In this document: piece after piece, positions 26,959 to 37,700 of the stretch
Layout: each line of letters starts with the position of its first letter
How positions within the stretch are numbered: position 1 is the first letter of the stretch
Assembly (NCBI GenBank): GCA_003669055.1
Contig: RAYB01000010.1
Span: 1-64,000 of the forward strand
Direction: 5' to 3'
DNA: 64,000 nt
Source: a bacterium 1XD21-70
GTDB lineage: Bacteria; Bacillota; Clostridia; Lachnospirales; Lachnospiraceae
Translations under genes and position numbers: made by a program
Notes under the pieces: generated by a model
What the model was told of the DNA's origin: nothing
What the model saw: only the letters and a program-made list of their open reading frames with translations
The model's database searches: none

Positions 26959-28464
26959 ATGAAGTATGCGGTGACAGGCAGGCAGATGAAAGCGGTTGAC
27001 CAGGACACCATCCAGAGGATCGGGATTCCGTCAGTGGTATTGATGGAACGGGCGGCATTGGCTGTGGCCGACGCCGCGGAGCGGCTGGCCAGGGAACGGC
27101 CCTGTGGACGGGGGCCGCAAACGAGGATTGTGGCGGTATGCGGAACCGGCAACAACGGAGCCGACGGGATCGCGGCGGCCCGCATTTTGTGGGGGAGAGG
27201 CTATGATGCAGCGGTCGTCCTGGCGGGAGACTTGCAGCAGGGTACAGAAGAATACCGGCTCCAGCGGGCGATTATAGAGGAACTGGGGATCCGTGTGATA
27301 CCGGCTAAGGAGTGGGACGTGCAGGGCGGTGAGATTGTACTGGATGCACTGTTTGGCATCGGGCTGGGACGGGCTGTGGAGGGGGAATACCGCAAACTGG
27401 CCGAAAAGATGGCAGGGCGTCCGGATGTAGGCGTCGTGGCAGTGGATATCCCTTCCGGGATCCACGCAGACACCGGGGCAGTGATGGGGACAGCGGTTAA
27501 GGCTTTGGTGACGGTCACCTTCGGCTATGTGAAATCAGGGCTTTTGCTGTATCCGGGCAAGGAATATGCGGGGCGTGTACAGGTGGAGGATATCGGATTT
27601 TTCGAATGCAGCCGGATGCGTGCCGGATGGGATGCGTTGGTGCTGGAGAAAGAGGATATGGCCGGGCTGCCGAAGCGTGCGCCGGACGGAAACAAGGGAA
27701 CCTTCGGCAAGCTGTTGCTGGTCGCCGGATCTGCCGGTATGAGCGGGGCGGCTTATCTGTGTGCTTTAGCGGCATACCGGGTGGGGACAGGGCTGGTGCG
27801 GATCCTGACGGTGCCGGAGAACCGTGCCGTGCTGCAGGCACAGCTGCCGGAAGCGATTGTGGATGCCGTGGCGCCGGAAGAGATGGCCTTGTTGGCGGAG
27901 GGAAAATGCAGCTGGGCAGACGCGGTTGTGCTCGGTCCGGGCTTGGGGCAGGAGCCTTATGTGGAGAGGCTGGTGGAGGCTGTGCTGGCATCAGCCAGGA
28001 GTCCGGTCGTGGTGGATGCAGATGCGCTGAATGCCGTGGCAGGGAATCCGCGTCTGGAGGGTTATTTTGCCGACCGGGCGGTGGTGACCCCGCATATGGG
28101 GGAGATGGCGCGCCTGACGGGCCAGGCGGTTAGTGTGTTAAAGGCGGACCGTGTGCGGGCGGCACGGGAATATGCCGTGCGCACGGGGGCTGTATGTGTG
28201 CTCAAGGATGCATCAACGGTGACGGCCGATAGGGCAGGGGAGACGTATATCAATGCCAGCGGGTGCAGCGCGATGGCAAAGGGAGGCTCCGGGGATGTGC
28301 TGGCCGGGGTGGTCGGCGGCCTCCTGGCACAGGGGATGGAACGGACAAAAGCAGCGGCCTGGGGGGCATATCTGCATGGCCTTGCGGGAGAACGGGCTGC
28401 CCGGAAGAAGGGGGAGCGGGCAGTGCTGGCGCGGGAATTGGCGGATAGCCTGGGCAAGGATTAA
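26959..28464 (+). CDS. nnr: bifunctional NAD(P)H-hydrate epimerase / ADP-dependent dehydratase
   Basis: A 501-residue metabolite-repair enzyme that converts damaged NAD(P)HX back to NAD(P)H. The N-terminal YjeF_N epimerase domain (1-~215) contains VCGTGNNGADG. The C-terminal ribokinase-like dehydratase domain starts near NKGTFGKLLLVAGSAGMSG and has the nucleotide/catalytic motif KGGSGDVLAG. GGGAGGAGGAG precedes ATG 26959; the longer reading from 26866 crosses the rex terminator. alr follows 96 bp downstream, a common pairing in Clostridia. Confidence 0.93.
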   Translation: MKYAVTGRQMKAVDQDTIQRIGIPSVVLMERAALAVADAAERLARERPCGRGPQTRIVAVCGTGNNGADGIAAARILWGRGYDAAVVLAGDLQQGTEEYRLQRAIIEELGIRVIPAKEWDVQGGEIVLDALFGIGLGRAVEGEYRKLAEKMAGRPDVGVVAVDIPSGIHADTGAVMGTAVKALVTVTFGYVKSGLLLYPGKEYAGRVQVEDIGFFECSRMRAGWDALVLEKEDMAGLPKRAPDGNKGTFGKLLLVAGSAGMSGAAYLCALAAYRVGTGLVRILTVPENRAVLQAQLPEAIVDAVAPEEMALLAEGKCSWADAVVLGPGLGQEPYVERLVEAVLASARSPVVVDADALNAVAGNPRLEGYFADRAVVTPHMGEMARLTGQAVSVLKADRVRAAREYAVRTGAVCVLKDASTVTADRAGETYINASGCSAMAKGGSGDVLAGVVGGLLAQGMERTKAAAWGAYLHGLAGERAARKKGERAVLARELADSLGKD

Positions 28465-28560
28465 AAAGACTGGGCAATAGGAATCCCCAAAAGGCGGGGT
28501 TCCGTGCGGTAAAAACAGGAGACATACAACGAAAGCAAAGGGAAAGGAACCAAAACTGCT

Positions 28561-29739
28561 ATGAAGGAATATACACGGGTTTTTGCAGAAATTGACCTGG
28601 ATGCCGTGGTATTTAATATCGAATCCATGAAAAAAAACCTGGCGCCGGGGACAGGGCTGGTGGGAGTGGTGAAGGCCGATGGCTACGGCCATGGCTCCGT
28701 GCCGGTGGCACGGGCAATTGCGCCTTATGTGGAGGCTTATGCGGTGGCAACGGCTGAGGAGGCGCTGCTGCTGCACCGGCATGGGGTCAGAAAACCGGTC
28801 CTGGTTTTAGGGCCTGTGCACAAAAGCCATTACAAAAGCCTGGCCGAACATGGGATACGCCCGGTGATTTTCACCCTGGAGCAGGCAAAGGAACTGTCAA
28901 AAGAGGCCGTGCGCCAGAAACGGACGGCTGATTTCCATTTGGCAGTGGATACCGGCATGAGCCGGATTGGCCTGGATGCAGATGAAACCGGTGCCGGGCT
29001 GGCCGTGGAGATCTGCTCCCTGCCCGGAATCCGCGCAGAGGGGATTTTTACTCATTTTGCCCGTGCAGACGAGGAGGACAAGAACTGGTCGGATGCACAG
29101 CTGGCGTGTTTTTTGCATTTTGTAAAGATGTTGGAGGAGCGCGGCCTGCAAATCCCGGTCAAACACTGCGCAAACAGCGCCGCCATCATTGATATGCCAA
29201 AGACAGGCCTGGATTGGGCACGGGCCGGGATTTCTTTGTACGGCATGTACCCTTCGGGCGAGGTGGCAAAGGAGGCAGTGCCGCTGCAGCCGGTGATGCG
29301 CCTGAAAAGCTTCGTGACGTATGTCAAGGAGATCGCTCCCGGGAGGCCGGTGAGTTATGGGGGCACCTTTGTGGCAGAGGAGCCGATGCGGGTTGCCACT
29401 GTCCCGGTCGGATACGGGGACGGCTACCCGCGGAACCTTTCCGGCCGGGGGTTCGTGCTGATCCGGGGGCAGAAGGCGCCGATCCTCGGGCGGGTCTGTA
29501 TGGACCAGCTGATGGTGGATGTGACCCGGATAGCAGACGTGGGGGCTGATACAAAGGTAACCCTGATCGGCAGGGAAGGCGACAATGAGATCCGTGTGGA
29601 AGACCTGGCAGAGTGGGGCGGCGGATTCCATTATGAGATCGTCTGCGATATTGGGAAACGGGTTCCGCGGGTATACCTGCGGGGCAATGAGGCCGTGGGG
29701 TCGAAGGATTATTTTGAGGATGTGTATCCGGAGTTTTAA
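28561..29739 (+). CDS. alr: alanine racemase
   Basis: A 392-residue PLP enzyme making D-alanine for peptidoglycan. The PLP lysine is in VVKADGYGHG (near residue 40) and the second catalytic tyrosine in VSYGGTF (near residue 263). The C-terminal beta domain includes GRVCMDQLMVD. AAAGGAACC lies upstream of the start. It is followed by a mazF-type gene, as in the Bacillus alr-ndoAI-ndoA arrangement, but no antitoxin gene is present between them. Confidence 0.95.
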   Translation: MKEYTRVFAEIDLDAVVFNIESMKKNLAPGTGLVGVVKADGYGHGSVPVARAIAPYVEAYAVATAEEALLLHRHGVRKPVLVLGPVHKSHYKSLAEHGIRPVIFTLEQAKELSKEAVRQKRTADFHLAVDTGMSRIGLDADETGAGLAVEICSLPGIRAEGIFTHFARADEEDKNWSDAQLACFLHFVKMLEERGLQIPVKHCANSAAIIDMPKTGLDWARAGISLYGMYPSGEVAKEAVPLQPVMRLKSFVTYVKEIAPGRPVSYGGTFVAEEPMRVATVPVGYGDGYPRNLSGRGFVLIRGQKAPILGRVCMDQLMVDVTRIADVGADTKVTLIGREGDNEIRVEDLAEWGGGFHYEIVCDIGKRVPRVYLRGNEAVGSKDYFEDVYPEF

Positions 29740-29872
29740 GGTTACGGGACTTCCGTTTCCGTCATAAACTGTAAGGTATATACCGGCAAAAACAGGGAAT
29801 ACTGAGAACAGGCCGGTGTCTTAAGAATTGCCGGGACAGCGGCGGAGTATGATGGACGGAGCGTGAGATAGT

Positions 29873-30220
29873 GTGATAATCAGGCGAGGAGATATTTATT
29901 ATGCGGATTTGAGGCCGGTGGTAGGATCGGAGCAGGGAGGGGTAAGGCCGGTGCTGATCATCCAGAATGATGTGGGCAATAAACACAGCCCGACCGTGAT
30001 CTGTGCGGCGATCACGTCGAAGATGAACAAGGCAAAGCTGCCGACCCATGTGGAACTCGATACGCGCAGATGTGATATGATCAAGGATTCCGTGATTCTT
30101 CTGGAACAGCTGCGGACGATTGACAAGCAGCGCCTGAAAGAGAAAATCTGCCATATCGACGAGGAACTGCTGCAGAGGGTTAACTATGCGCTGATGGTGA
30201 GCCTGGAATTGGCTACATAG
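29873..30220 (+). CDS. mazF: MazF/PemK-type mRNA interferase toxin
   Basis: A 115-residue endoribonuclease of the MazF/NdoA family, which cuts mRNA at short sequences. The signature [10 protein letters not shown], then [16 protein letters not shown], is at the N-terminus, followed by [10 protein letters not shown]. The start is GTG 29873, with GGACGGAG about 10 bases upstream. The 133 bases between alr and this gene hold no open frame able to encode MazE, so the cognate antitoxin is elsewhere or absent. Confidence 0.9.
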   Translation: MIIRRGDIYYADLRPVVGSEQGGVRPVLIIQNDVGNKHSPTVICAAITSKMNKAKLPTHVELDTRRCDMIKDSVILLEQLRTIDKQRLKEKICHIDEELLQRVNYALMVSLELAT

Positions 30221-30230
30221 GTATTTTCCA

Positions 30231-30259
30231 TTGACGAAACCCTGGAAATCGAGTACAAT
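30231..30259 (+). promoter_or_regulatory. promoter of the CBS-domain gene
   Basis: TTGACG (30231-30236) and TACAAT (30254-30259) with a 17-bp spacer, just after mazF. Confidence 0.65.
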
Positions 30260-30352
30260 GAGTGGGATACATGCTGGAAAAACATGGCCGGAGGGCGGCA
30301 GGAGGCTTTTGCTGCCCGGGGCGGCTAAGGATAAAGGAGTTTTTACAAAGAT

Positions 30353-31294
30353 ATGGACGAAGGCTATTCGTACTTGTGGATCATTTTCGGAGCAATGGCT
30401 TGCCTGGGGGCGGCGGGGCTGGCCTTCCGGTATTGGAGGGCCCGGCAGGAGAACGTGACGGAAGAGGACATCAAGACGATGGTGAATGAGGGGCATGAGC
30501 AGGGCGTCCTAGAGACCAGGGAAGCGAAGATGATCAGCAACATTTTCGAGTTGGACGAGAAGGAGGCCGGCGATGTCATGACCCACCGGAAGCATATCGT
30601 GGCGCTTCCGGGTGAGATGCTGCTGCAAGAGGCGGCGAGGTTTGTGCTGAAGGAAGGGAACAATACCCGTTACCCGGTCTACGGGGAGGACCTGGATGAC
30701 ATCATTGGCACCATACATATGCGGGATGTGCTGGTTCACGCGGAGGATCCTAAGGAGGCGGGGATGGAACTTGCAAAGGTGCCCGGCGTGCTGCGGGAGG
30801 CGCAGTTCATCCCGGAGACGCGGAACCTGGATTCGCTGTTTAAGGAGATGCAGTCTAAGAAGATCCATATGGAGATCGTGATAGACGAATACGGGCAGAC
30901 GGCCGGCTTGGTTACCATGGAGGATATTCTGGAGGAGATCGTCGGCAATATTATGGACGAGTATGATGTGGAGGAGAAATTCATTGTCCGGCAGGAGGAC
31001 GGGGATCTGCTGATAAACGGCATGACCCCGCTGCGGGAGGCGAAGGAGGCCTTGGGGATCGAATTGCCGGAGGATGACCTGGACAATTATGATACAATAA
31101 ACGGGCTTTTGATCTCCCGCCTGGACCGGATTCCCCAGGAGGAGGAGAAGCCGGAGGTGGTTTATCAGGGAGTGCGCTTCTCCGTGATGAAGGTGGAGAA
31201 TAAGATGATCCACACGGTACGTGCCAGGAAGCTGCCGCAGGAGGACGGGCAGGCCGGGGAGGGGAACTTGGAACAAGAACATAGGGAAATGTGA
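30353..31294 (+). CDS. CBS-pair / CorC-HlyC domain membrane protein (short form)
   Basis: A 313-residue protein related to the CNNM/CorC (hemolysin-like) family. There is one N-terminal hydrophobic segment (about residues 7-24), then the linker EAKMISNIFELDEKEAGDVMT, shortened here to ISNIFELDEKEA and VMTHRK. A tandem CBS pair follows (about 65-195) with TRYPVYGEDLDDIIG and IVIDEYGQTAGLVT. A CorC_HlyC transporter-associated domain fills the C-terminus (about 205-290). It lacks the four-helix DUF21 domain of full CNNM proteins. It may bind nucleotides and affect ion transport; no substrate is shown. A weak terminator follows. Confidence 0.82.
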   Translation: MDEGYSYLWIIFGAMACLGAAGLAFRYWRARQENVTEEDIKTMVNEGHEQGVLETREAKMISNIFELDEKEAGDVMTHRKHIVALPGEMLLQEAARFVLKEGNNTRYPVYGEDLDDIIGTIHMRDVLVHAEDPKEAGMELAKVPGVLREAQFIPETRNLDSLFKEMQSKKIHMEIVIDEYGQTAGLVTMEDILEEIVGNIMDEYDVEEKFIVRQEDGDLLINGMTPLREAKEALGIELPEDDLDNYDTINGLLISRLDRIPQEEEKPEVVYQGVRFSVMKVENKMIHTVRARKLPQEDGQAGEGNLEQEHREM

Positions 31295-31300
31295 AAAAGG

Positions 31301-31327
31301 ACGCCTGGCCAGGCGTTTCTTTTTCTC
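31301..31327 (+). terminator. short terminator between the CBS gene and the MATE gene
   Basis: ACGCCT and AGGCGT pair around a GGCC loop (31301-31316), followed by a T-rich stretch TTCTTTTTCTC. The stem is short, so readthrough into the MATE-jet genes is possible. Confidence 0.6.
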
Positions 31328-31347
31328 TATTCAATGAGGTGGTCAGG

Positions 31348-32733
31348 ATGATGAAGGCGATTGCAGATACAAAAGAGATGCTGCGGGATCAGGTTTTCTT
31401 GAAGAAAGCAGTGATGATTGCGCTGCCGGTGGCGCTGCAGGGCATGCTGAATACGATTGTAAACCTGGTGGACACGATGATGATCGGGCAGCTGGGGGAG
31501 ACAACGATTGCGGCAGTAGGGCTGGCAAACAAGGTGTTTTTCGTGTTTTCCCTGCTGGTGTTCGGGGTGGCCAGCGGCTCGGGGGTGCTGGCGGCGCAGT
31601 ACTGGGGGAACCGGGATGAGAAAAACATCCGGAAGGTGACAGGGCTGGCGCTTTTGATTGCCCTGGCGGGATCCCTGTTTTTTGTGGTTCCCAGTGTGCT
31701 GTGCCCGTCCGCGGTCATGCGGATTTTTACCAACAGCGAGGGGGCAATCCAGGTTGGCGCATTATACCTGGCGGTGGCAGCCCTGTCTTACCCGTTTACG
31801 GCCCTCACCAATATCTACGTGGCTATGCTGCGTGCCGTGGGGCGGGTGAAGGCACCCGTGATGATCAGCTGCATGACGATTTTAATCAACATTACGTTGA
31901 ATTATACCTTGATATTCGGTCATTTCGGGGCGCCCAGGCTGGGCGCCCAGGGTGCGGCGGCGGCCACGCTGACGGCGAGGATTGTGGAGACAGGTGCGAT
32001 CTTAGGGGTGGTATACCTGACGCATTCGCCGGTTGCCGGGAGGCTTTCGGAACTGTTTGGCTATACCGGGGCTTTTGTCCGCCAGTTTGTGGGGACGGCC
32101 AGCCCTGTGATTGCCAATGAGTTTATCTGGGGGCTGGGTACGACGATGTATTCCCTGGCATACGGGCGGATGGGGGACAATGCGGTGGCCTCCATCACGA
32201 TAGCCACCACGATCCAGGATATTGTGGTGGTGCTGTTCCAGGGTCTGAGTGCGGCGACGGCGGTGATCCTGGGCAATGAGATGGGCGCAGGGAAGCTAAA
32301 GCAGGCGGAGAAATATGCGAAGAATTTCTTTATCCTGCAATTTTTGGTCACGCTGGCGGCCATGGGCCTTTGCTATGGGATCCGGGAAAATATCATCGGC
32401 ATGTACAGCATCTCGCCGGAGGTGGCGGCGGATGTGAACCGCTGCCTGATTGTCTTTATCTTGTATATGCCGTTTAAAATGTTTAATTTTATCAATATTG
32501 TAGGCGTGCTGCGCAGCGGCGGCGACACGAAGATGTGCCTGCTCGTCGATACCAGCGGGGTATGGCTGATCGGGGTGCCGATGGCATTTTTAGGCGGGCT
32601 GTACCTGAAACAGACGATTGCGGTGGTCTATGCGATGGTGATGTCGGAGGAGGTCTATAAGGCAGTGGTCGGGTATCTCCGGTACCGGCAGAAGAAGTGG
32701 CTGCGGAACCTGGCGGTGGAATTGGGCAGGTAG
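31348..32733 (+). CDS. MATE family multidrug efflux transporter
   Basis: A 461-residue membrane protein with about 12 hydrophobic segments. The early region GMLNTIVNLVDTMMIGQLG is characteristic of the MATE/NorM fold, and a related sequence recurs in the second half. It exports organic cations or other compounds using a Na+ or H+ gradient; substrates are unknown. GAGGTGG precedes ATG 31348, with ATG 31351 as an alternative. jetA begins only 19 bp downstream with no terminator, so it is likely transcribed with the jet genes. Confidence 0.92.
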   Translation: MMKAIADTKEMLRDQVFLKKAVMIALPVALQGMLNTIVNLVDTMMIGQLGETTIAAVGLANKVFFVFSLLVFGVASGSGVLAAQYWGNRDEKNIRKVTGLALLIALAGSLFFVVPSVLCPSAVMRIFTNSEGAIQVGALYLAVAALSYPFTALTNIYVAMLRAVGRVKAPVMISCMTILINITLNYTLIFGHFGAPRLGAQGAAAATLTARIVETGAILGVVYLTHSPVAGRLSELFGYTGAFVRQFVGTASPVIANEFIWGLGTTMYSLAYGRMGDNAVASITIATTIQDIVVVLFQGLSAATAVILGNEMGAGKLKQAEKYAKNFFILQFLVTLAAMGLCYGIRENIIGMYSISPEVAADVNRCLIVFILYMPFKMFNFINIVGVLRSGGDTKMCLLVDTSGVWLIGVPMAFLGGLYLKQTIAVVYAMVMSEEVYKAVVGYLRYRQKKWLRNLAVELGR

Positions 32734-32752
32734 GCGAAAGAGGGCGGTTATC

Positions 32753-34153
32753 ATGGCGAATCATTTTCCGGAAATACCGGATCTGTTCTGGGGGTTATTC
32801 CGGTCAGGGAACCGGATGGTTTATATCGAGGCGCTGCTGCGGATCAATGAGGAATACCAGTACAGCAATTATTACCTGAGCCGGGAGATCTGTGTGCAGG
32901 CGCTGACCGATTATTTTGCCAAGCAGAAGGTGACGCTGGAGCAGGAGGAGACGGAGGACGACTTTGACCTGCTAGAGCCGCTCTCTGCGCGTATCTTGAA
33001 CTGGCTTTTGCGGACAGGATGGCTGAAAAAGGTCGAGGATTACAACGCCATGGCAGTGAACATCGTGATTCCGGACTATACGGCGGTGTTTGTGGAAGCC
33101 TTCGCCCACCTGGCGGGGGAGGATGAGGATGAGACACAGGTGTATATCCAGAACATCTACGGGATCCTGTTTGCGTTTAAAAATGACCCGCGGTCCAATA
33201 TTTCCCTGCTGAAAACGGCGTTAGTCAACACACGGCGCCTCAACAAGTCACTGCAGGATATGCTGCATAACATGGATAAGTTTTTCGGCAGCCTTTTGGA
33301 GCAGAGGAACTATGGGGATCTGCTGCAGGAGCACCTGGAGGGATATGTGCAGGAGATTGTGCAAAAGAAGTACCATATCCTAAAGACGTCGGACAATTTT
33401 TATCTGTATAAGGCAGACATTAAGCGGTGGCTTTTGGAGATGAGGCAGGATCCTTCCTGGCTGGAAGAAGTCTGCCGGCGCAACCGGCAGCTTCGCGGGG
33501 CGGAGGTGCGGGGGGAAACGATTATAAGCCAGCTGGAGTTGATTGAGCGGGGGTTTGACGACATTGAGAACCGCATTATCAACATGGACCGGGAGCATAC
33601 GCGCTATATCCGGGCGACAGTTACCCGCATGAATTATCTGCTCAATAAGGAAGACAACATGAAGGGCCTGGTAATCCAGCTTCTCAACCATCTCTCGGAG
33701 GCAGAGGGTAAGAATGGGCAGGAACAGGAACTGGAACGGGTGGGGAAATTGATGAACCTGTCATTGATGACAGTGGTTTCGGACAAATCCCTCTATAAAA
33801 AACGCCGCACAAAGCAGAATTTCCTGGAGAGCCTGGAGGCGGAGGAAGAGACGAGGGAACTTTCCGGAAAGGAAGTGCTGCGCTTAAACCGGGTACATAG
33901 CCGTTACAGCAAAAAACAGGTGGAATCCTTTATCTTAGAGCGGATGGAGGACGGCCGCCTGGAGGTGGGGGCGGATACCGTTTCCACGGAGGAGGACTTT
34001 GAACGCCTGGTGCTGGCATATGACAGTGCAGCGAGGAAGGATTGCCCGTTCTTGGTGCGGGAGCAGGAGGCTGGGATGGTGGATAACGGGCTCTACCGCT
34101 ATCCGCGGCTGGTATTTGAGGCGAGGGAGCAGGCCGGGAAAGGGGAGCAGTGA
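32753..34153 (+). CDS. jetA: Wadjet JetA / MksF-type kleisin subunit
   Basis: A 466-residue protein recognised as a JetA (DUF5716) family member. JetA/MksF is the kleisin that closes the SMC ring. The start FPEIPDLFWGLF, the central helices around DFDLLEPLSARILNWLL, and the overall helical, charged composition fit. The C-terminal part (from about 340) is probably the SMC-contacting winged-helix region. Its stop is followed immediately by the jetB ATG. Wadjet complexes act by loop-extruding foreign circular DNA until the JetD nuclease cuts it; no jetD is present here, so the same role cannot be assumed. Confidence 0.85.
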   Translation: MANHFPEIPDLFWGLFRSGNRMVYIEALLRINEEYQYSNYYLSREICVQALTDYFAKQKVTLEQEETEDDFDLLEPLSARILNWLLRTGWLKKVEDYNAMAVNIVIPDYTAVFVEAFAHLAGEDEDETQVYIQNIYGILFAFKNDPRSNISLLKTALVNTRRLNKSLQDMLHNMDKFFGSLLEQRNYGDLLQEHLEGYVQEIVQKKYHILKTSDNFYLYKADIKRWLLEMRQDPSWLEEVCRRNRQLRGAEVRGETIISQLELIERGFDDIENRIINMDREHTRYIRATVTRMNYLLNKEDNMKGLVIQLLNHLSEAEGKNGQEQELERVGKLMNLSLMTVVSDKSLYKKRRTKQNFLESLEAEEETRELSGKEVLRLNRVHSRYSKKQVESFILERMEDGRLEVGADTVSTEEDFERLVLAYDSAARKDCPFLVREQEAGMVDNGLYRYPRLVFEAREQAGKGEQ

Positions 34154-34768
34154 ATGATTGGTTATTATGAGGAATTGTCCCCGGAGGAGCAGAGCAGGGT
34201 GACGGAGTCGGTTTTGCAGCTGACGCGGCAGACCTTTGTGCTGGAGCGGCGGTATGACCGCAAGGCGAAGCGCTACCAGCTGAACCGGGAGTATTACCAG
34301 TGCAGCAAGCATCTGGAATTTATCCGGGCATATTTTGCGGTCATGGAGATCGAGGTGGTGGAGAACAGCCAGATCGGGGTGATTTACCTTAGGGGGGAGC
34401 AGGTGGTAGGCGAGAAGCTTTCCAAGCTGGCGACCTTTTATATCCTGGCGCTGAAGCTGATCTACGACGAGCAGATGTCCGCGGCCTCCACGTCGGTGAA
34501 TGCAGTGGCTTCCTTGGGGGAGATCCATGAGAAGCTGGGGACGTACCGCCTGCTTAAGAAGCAGCCGTCGGTGACGGAGATCCGGCGGACGCTGGCGCTG
34601 TTGAAGCGCTATCAGCTGATCGAGCCGCTGGATGTGCTGGAGGAGATGGACGGGCAGAGCCGCCTGGTGATCTACCCGACGGTCAATGTGGTGCTGATGG
34701 GGGATGATGTGCGGGCGCTGGTTGAGAGTTACGGTGAGGAGGATGAGGGAGATGGAGAAGAGGTTTGA
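34154..34768 (+). CDS. jetB: Wadjet JetB / MksE-type KITE subunit
   Basis: A 204-residue protein of the JetB (DUF4194) family. These are KITE-type winged-helix subunits bridging kleisin and SMC. The region RYDRKAKRYQLNREYY then LEFIRAYFAVM and the later LLKRYQLIEPLD are typical. Its start abuts jetA and its last 17 bases overlap jetC, so translation of the three is tightly coupled. It ends with a short acidic tail. Identification rests on both sequence pattern and gene order. Confidence 0.85.
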   Translation: MIGYYEELSPEEQSRVTESVLQLTRQTFVLERRYDRKAKRYQLNREYYQCSKHLEFIRAYFAVMEIEVVENSQIGVIYLRGEQVVGEKLSKLATFYILALKLIYDEQMSAASTSVNAVASLGEIHEKLGTYRLLKKQPSVTEIRRTLALLKRYQLIEPLDVLEEMDGQSRLVIYPTVNVVLMGDDVRALVESYGEEDEGDGEEV

Positions 34769-37700
34769 GGCATTGTCGAGGATCTGCCTGAACAACTGGC
34801 ATTATATCCGGCATAAGACCTTGTCTTTCCATGAGGGGATCAATTTTTTCACCGGGCATTCGGGCAGCGGGAAGTCTACGGTCATTGATGCCATGCAGAT
34901 CGTGTTCTATGCCAATACGGACGGCCGCGGGTTTTTCAATAAGGCAGCGGCGGATGATTCTGACCGCAGCCTGATTGAATATCTGCGGGGAATGGTCAAT
35001 ATCGGGGAGGACAACCGTTTCTCCTATCTGCGGAACCAGAATTTTTCCAGCACGGTTGTGCTGGAGATGCGGCGGACGGACACAGGGGAGTGCCAGTGCA
35101 TAGGGGTGGTATTTGATGTGGAGACAGCCACCAATGAAATCTCGCGGATGTTTTTCTGGCACCAGGGACCGCTGCCGGAGCATAAGTACCGGGTGGCAGG
35201 AGGCCAGGAGGCCGGGAGGGATTCCTGCCCGGCAGGCCGGGCGATGTCAGTGGAGGAGGCCAAACGGTGGCTGTTAGGGAATTTCCCCAAGGAGGGGTGC
35301 TATTTTGGTTCCCACAACGAGCGGTTCCGCAGGCAGCTTTATGATGTCTGGCTGGGGGGATTGGATGAAAAGCGGTTCCCGCTGCTCTTTAAGCGGGCGA
35401 TCCCTTTCCGGATGAATATCCGCCTGGAGGATTTTGTGAAGGAATATATCTGCATGGAGCAGGATATCCATATCGAGGACATGCAGCAGAGCGTCATGGA
35501 ATATGGGCGTATGCAGAGGAAGATTGAGGATACCTGCCGGGAGATTGAACTGCTAAAGGAAATCTGCGGCCAGTATGGGCGGGTGGCCGAAAAGCAGCAG
35601 GAGCGGGATGCCTGCGGGTATTTTGGGGCGCGCCTGGATATCCTCCAGGGGCGTCTGGAGGTGTCGGAGTGCCAGGAAAAGATCCATGTCCTGCAAGAGA
35701 ATGCGCACAGTGCGGCCGGGGAGGCCAAACGGCTGCAGGCGGAGCTGGAGGAGATGGAGGCAAAGGGCGAGGAACTTCTCCGGCAGATCTCGATGAGCGG
35801 CTATGAACAGATGAAGGAACAGCTTTTATCGCTGAATGAACTGGTGGAACGCTTAGGCAGCAGCAGCGCCCGCTGGGAGCAGACGGCAGGGCGGCTGAAA
35901 GCCTGGGAGGAGGAGGACTGCGTCTCGAACCGGACTTTGTGGGATATCGAGGCATTTGCCAAGGGAACCATCGGGGAGGAAGGGCTTTTAAGACTGAAAA
36001 AGGATTTGGCAGAGTTAAAAAAAGACGCGGCGAGGCAGCAGCAGGGCGCTTTGGGGCAGCTGCGGGAACTGAAAAAAAGCCTGGAACGCGCCCGGGAGGA
36101 GCGCAGCCAGTTAAAGGCAGGCAACAAGGCATATCCCAAGGAACTGGAACAGGCGCGCACATTCTTGCAGAATGCCCTCTGCCGGGAGACGGGGAAAAGT
36201 GTGCAGGTATCGGTCTTGGCAGACCTTTTGGACATCCGTGACGAGGAGTGGCGGAATGCCGTGGAAGGTTATTTAGGCTACAATAAGCTGGCGCTTTTGG
36301 TGGAGCCGCGGTATGCGGCGGCAGCGCTGCGGATCTATGAGGGAATGGACCGGGCACGGTTTTGCCGGGTCACGGTGCTGGACACGGAGCGGGTGGCGGC
36401 AGAAGAGCATCCGCGGGAGCCGGGGGCGCTGGCGGAGGAGGTGGAGGCCAGGAGCAGCTTTGCCCAGGCTTATGTGGACTTTTTGCTGGGGAGGGTGGCC
36501 AAGTGTGAGGATGTGGAGCAGCTGCGCCGCCATAAGGTAGGCGTCACGAAGGACTGTGTATCCTACCGCAGTTACCGGATCCAGCATATCAGCCCTGCAC
36601 TTTATACGGCATCGGCCTACATCGGCAAAAACAGCGTGCGGCAGAGAATCCGGCTGCTGGAGAAGTCCATGGAGGAATGGGAAGCGGCGATGGCGCCGCA
36701 GCAGGAACTGGTGAGGGAGGCAGAGCGGATCCAGGGGCTGGAGGCACTGGGGCAGGAACTGTCCGTGTATTTGGACTGGAAGCGGGACAAAGATAGATAC
36801 CCGCAGAAGCAGGCGGAGCAGGGACGGCTGCGGGCAAAACTGGAAGAACTCTCTTCGGGGGATGTAAAGCAGTGGGAAAAGGAACGCAGGGAACTTTTGG
36901 AACTGTGCGGCCAGCGCAAGGAGGCGCTGCGCCAACGGCAGCGCAGTGCAGACGAATTGGAACGGGAAAAGCAGAAAGAGCAGGAGAACCTCATCCGGCT
37001 GAATGAGGAACTGGTGGCAAAGGAACGGGCTTTGGCGGTGCAGCCCGAACTGGAGGAGGAACTGAACCGTCTGCTGGAGGGACGGCATCTGCCGCGCTAC
37101 GGGCTTTTGCGCAGGGAATACCTGGACAGGCAGGAACAGGCAGAGGGGCAGCGGCAGCAGGAGATGAACCGGCTGGTGGAACTGAGGGTTTCTTATCTGC
37201 GCCTATACCAGAACCGGAACTTTTCGCCGACTAAGGAGGACAACCAGGAGTACCAGGATCTTTTGGATCATTTAAACGATGAGCGCCTGGAGGAATTTAG
37301 GGTAAGGGCAGCCGAACAGGCGAGGACGGCGGCGGAACATTTTAAAGACGATTTTATGTACAAGATCCGCAGTGCCATCAAGGAAGCCATCCAGCAGAAG
37401 GATGAGTTAAACCGCATTATCAGCCGCCTGGATTTCGGAAAAGACAGGTATCAGTTTTACATTGGGAAGAATAAGGGGCCGGACGGGCAGTACTATGATA
37501 TGTTTATGGACGAGGCGCTGGACATTAACCCCTCAGAGTTAAATCCCGGGATGGACCATCAGCTGAACCTGTTTACAGTTGAGCATGAAAACCATTATGG
37601 GGCGATGATGAATGACCTCATCCGTGTATTTATTCCACCGGAAAATGCCACGGCGGAGGAATTGGAGGAGTCGCGGCGGAATATGGATAAGTATGCGGAC

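Noticed and set aside
28480-28503. GGAATCCCC/GGGGTTCC hairpin before alr as a terminator
   Set aside because: The stem has a bulge, there is no T tract, and nnr-alr co-transcription is plausible.
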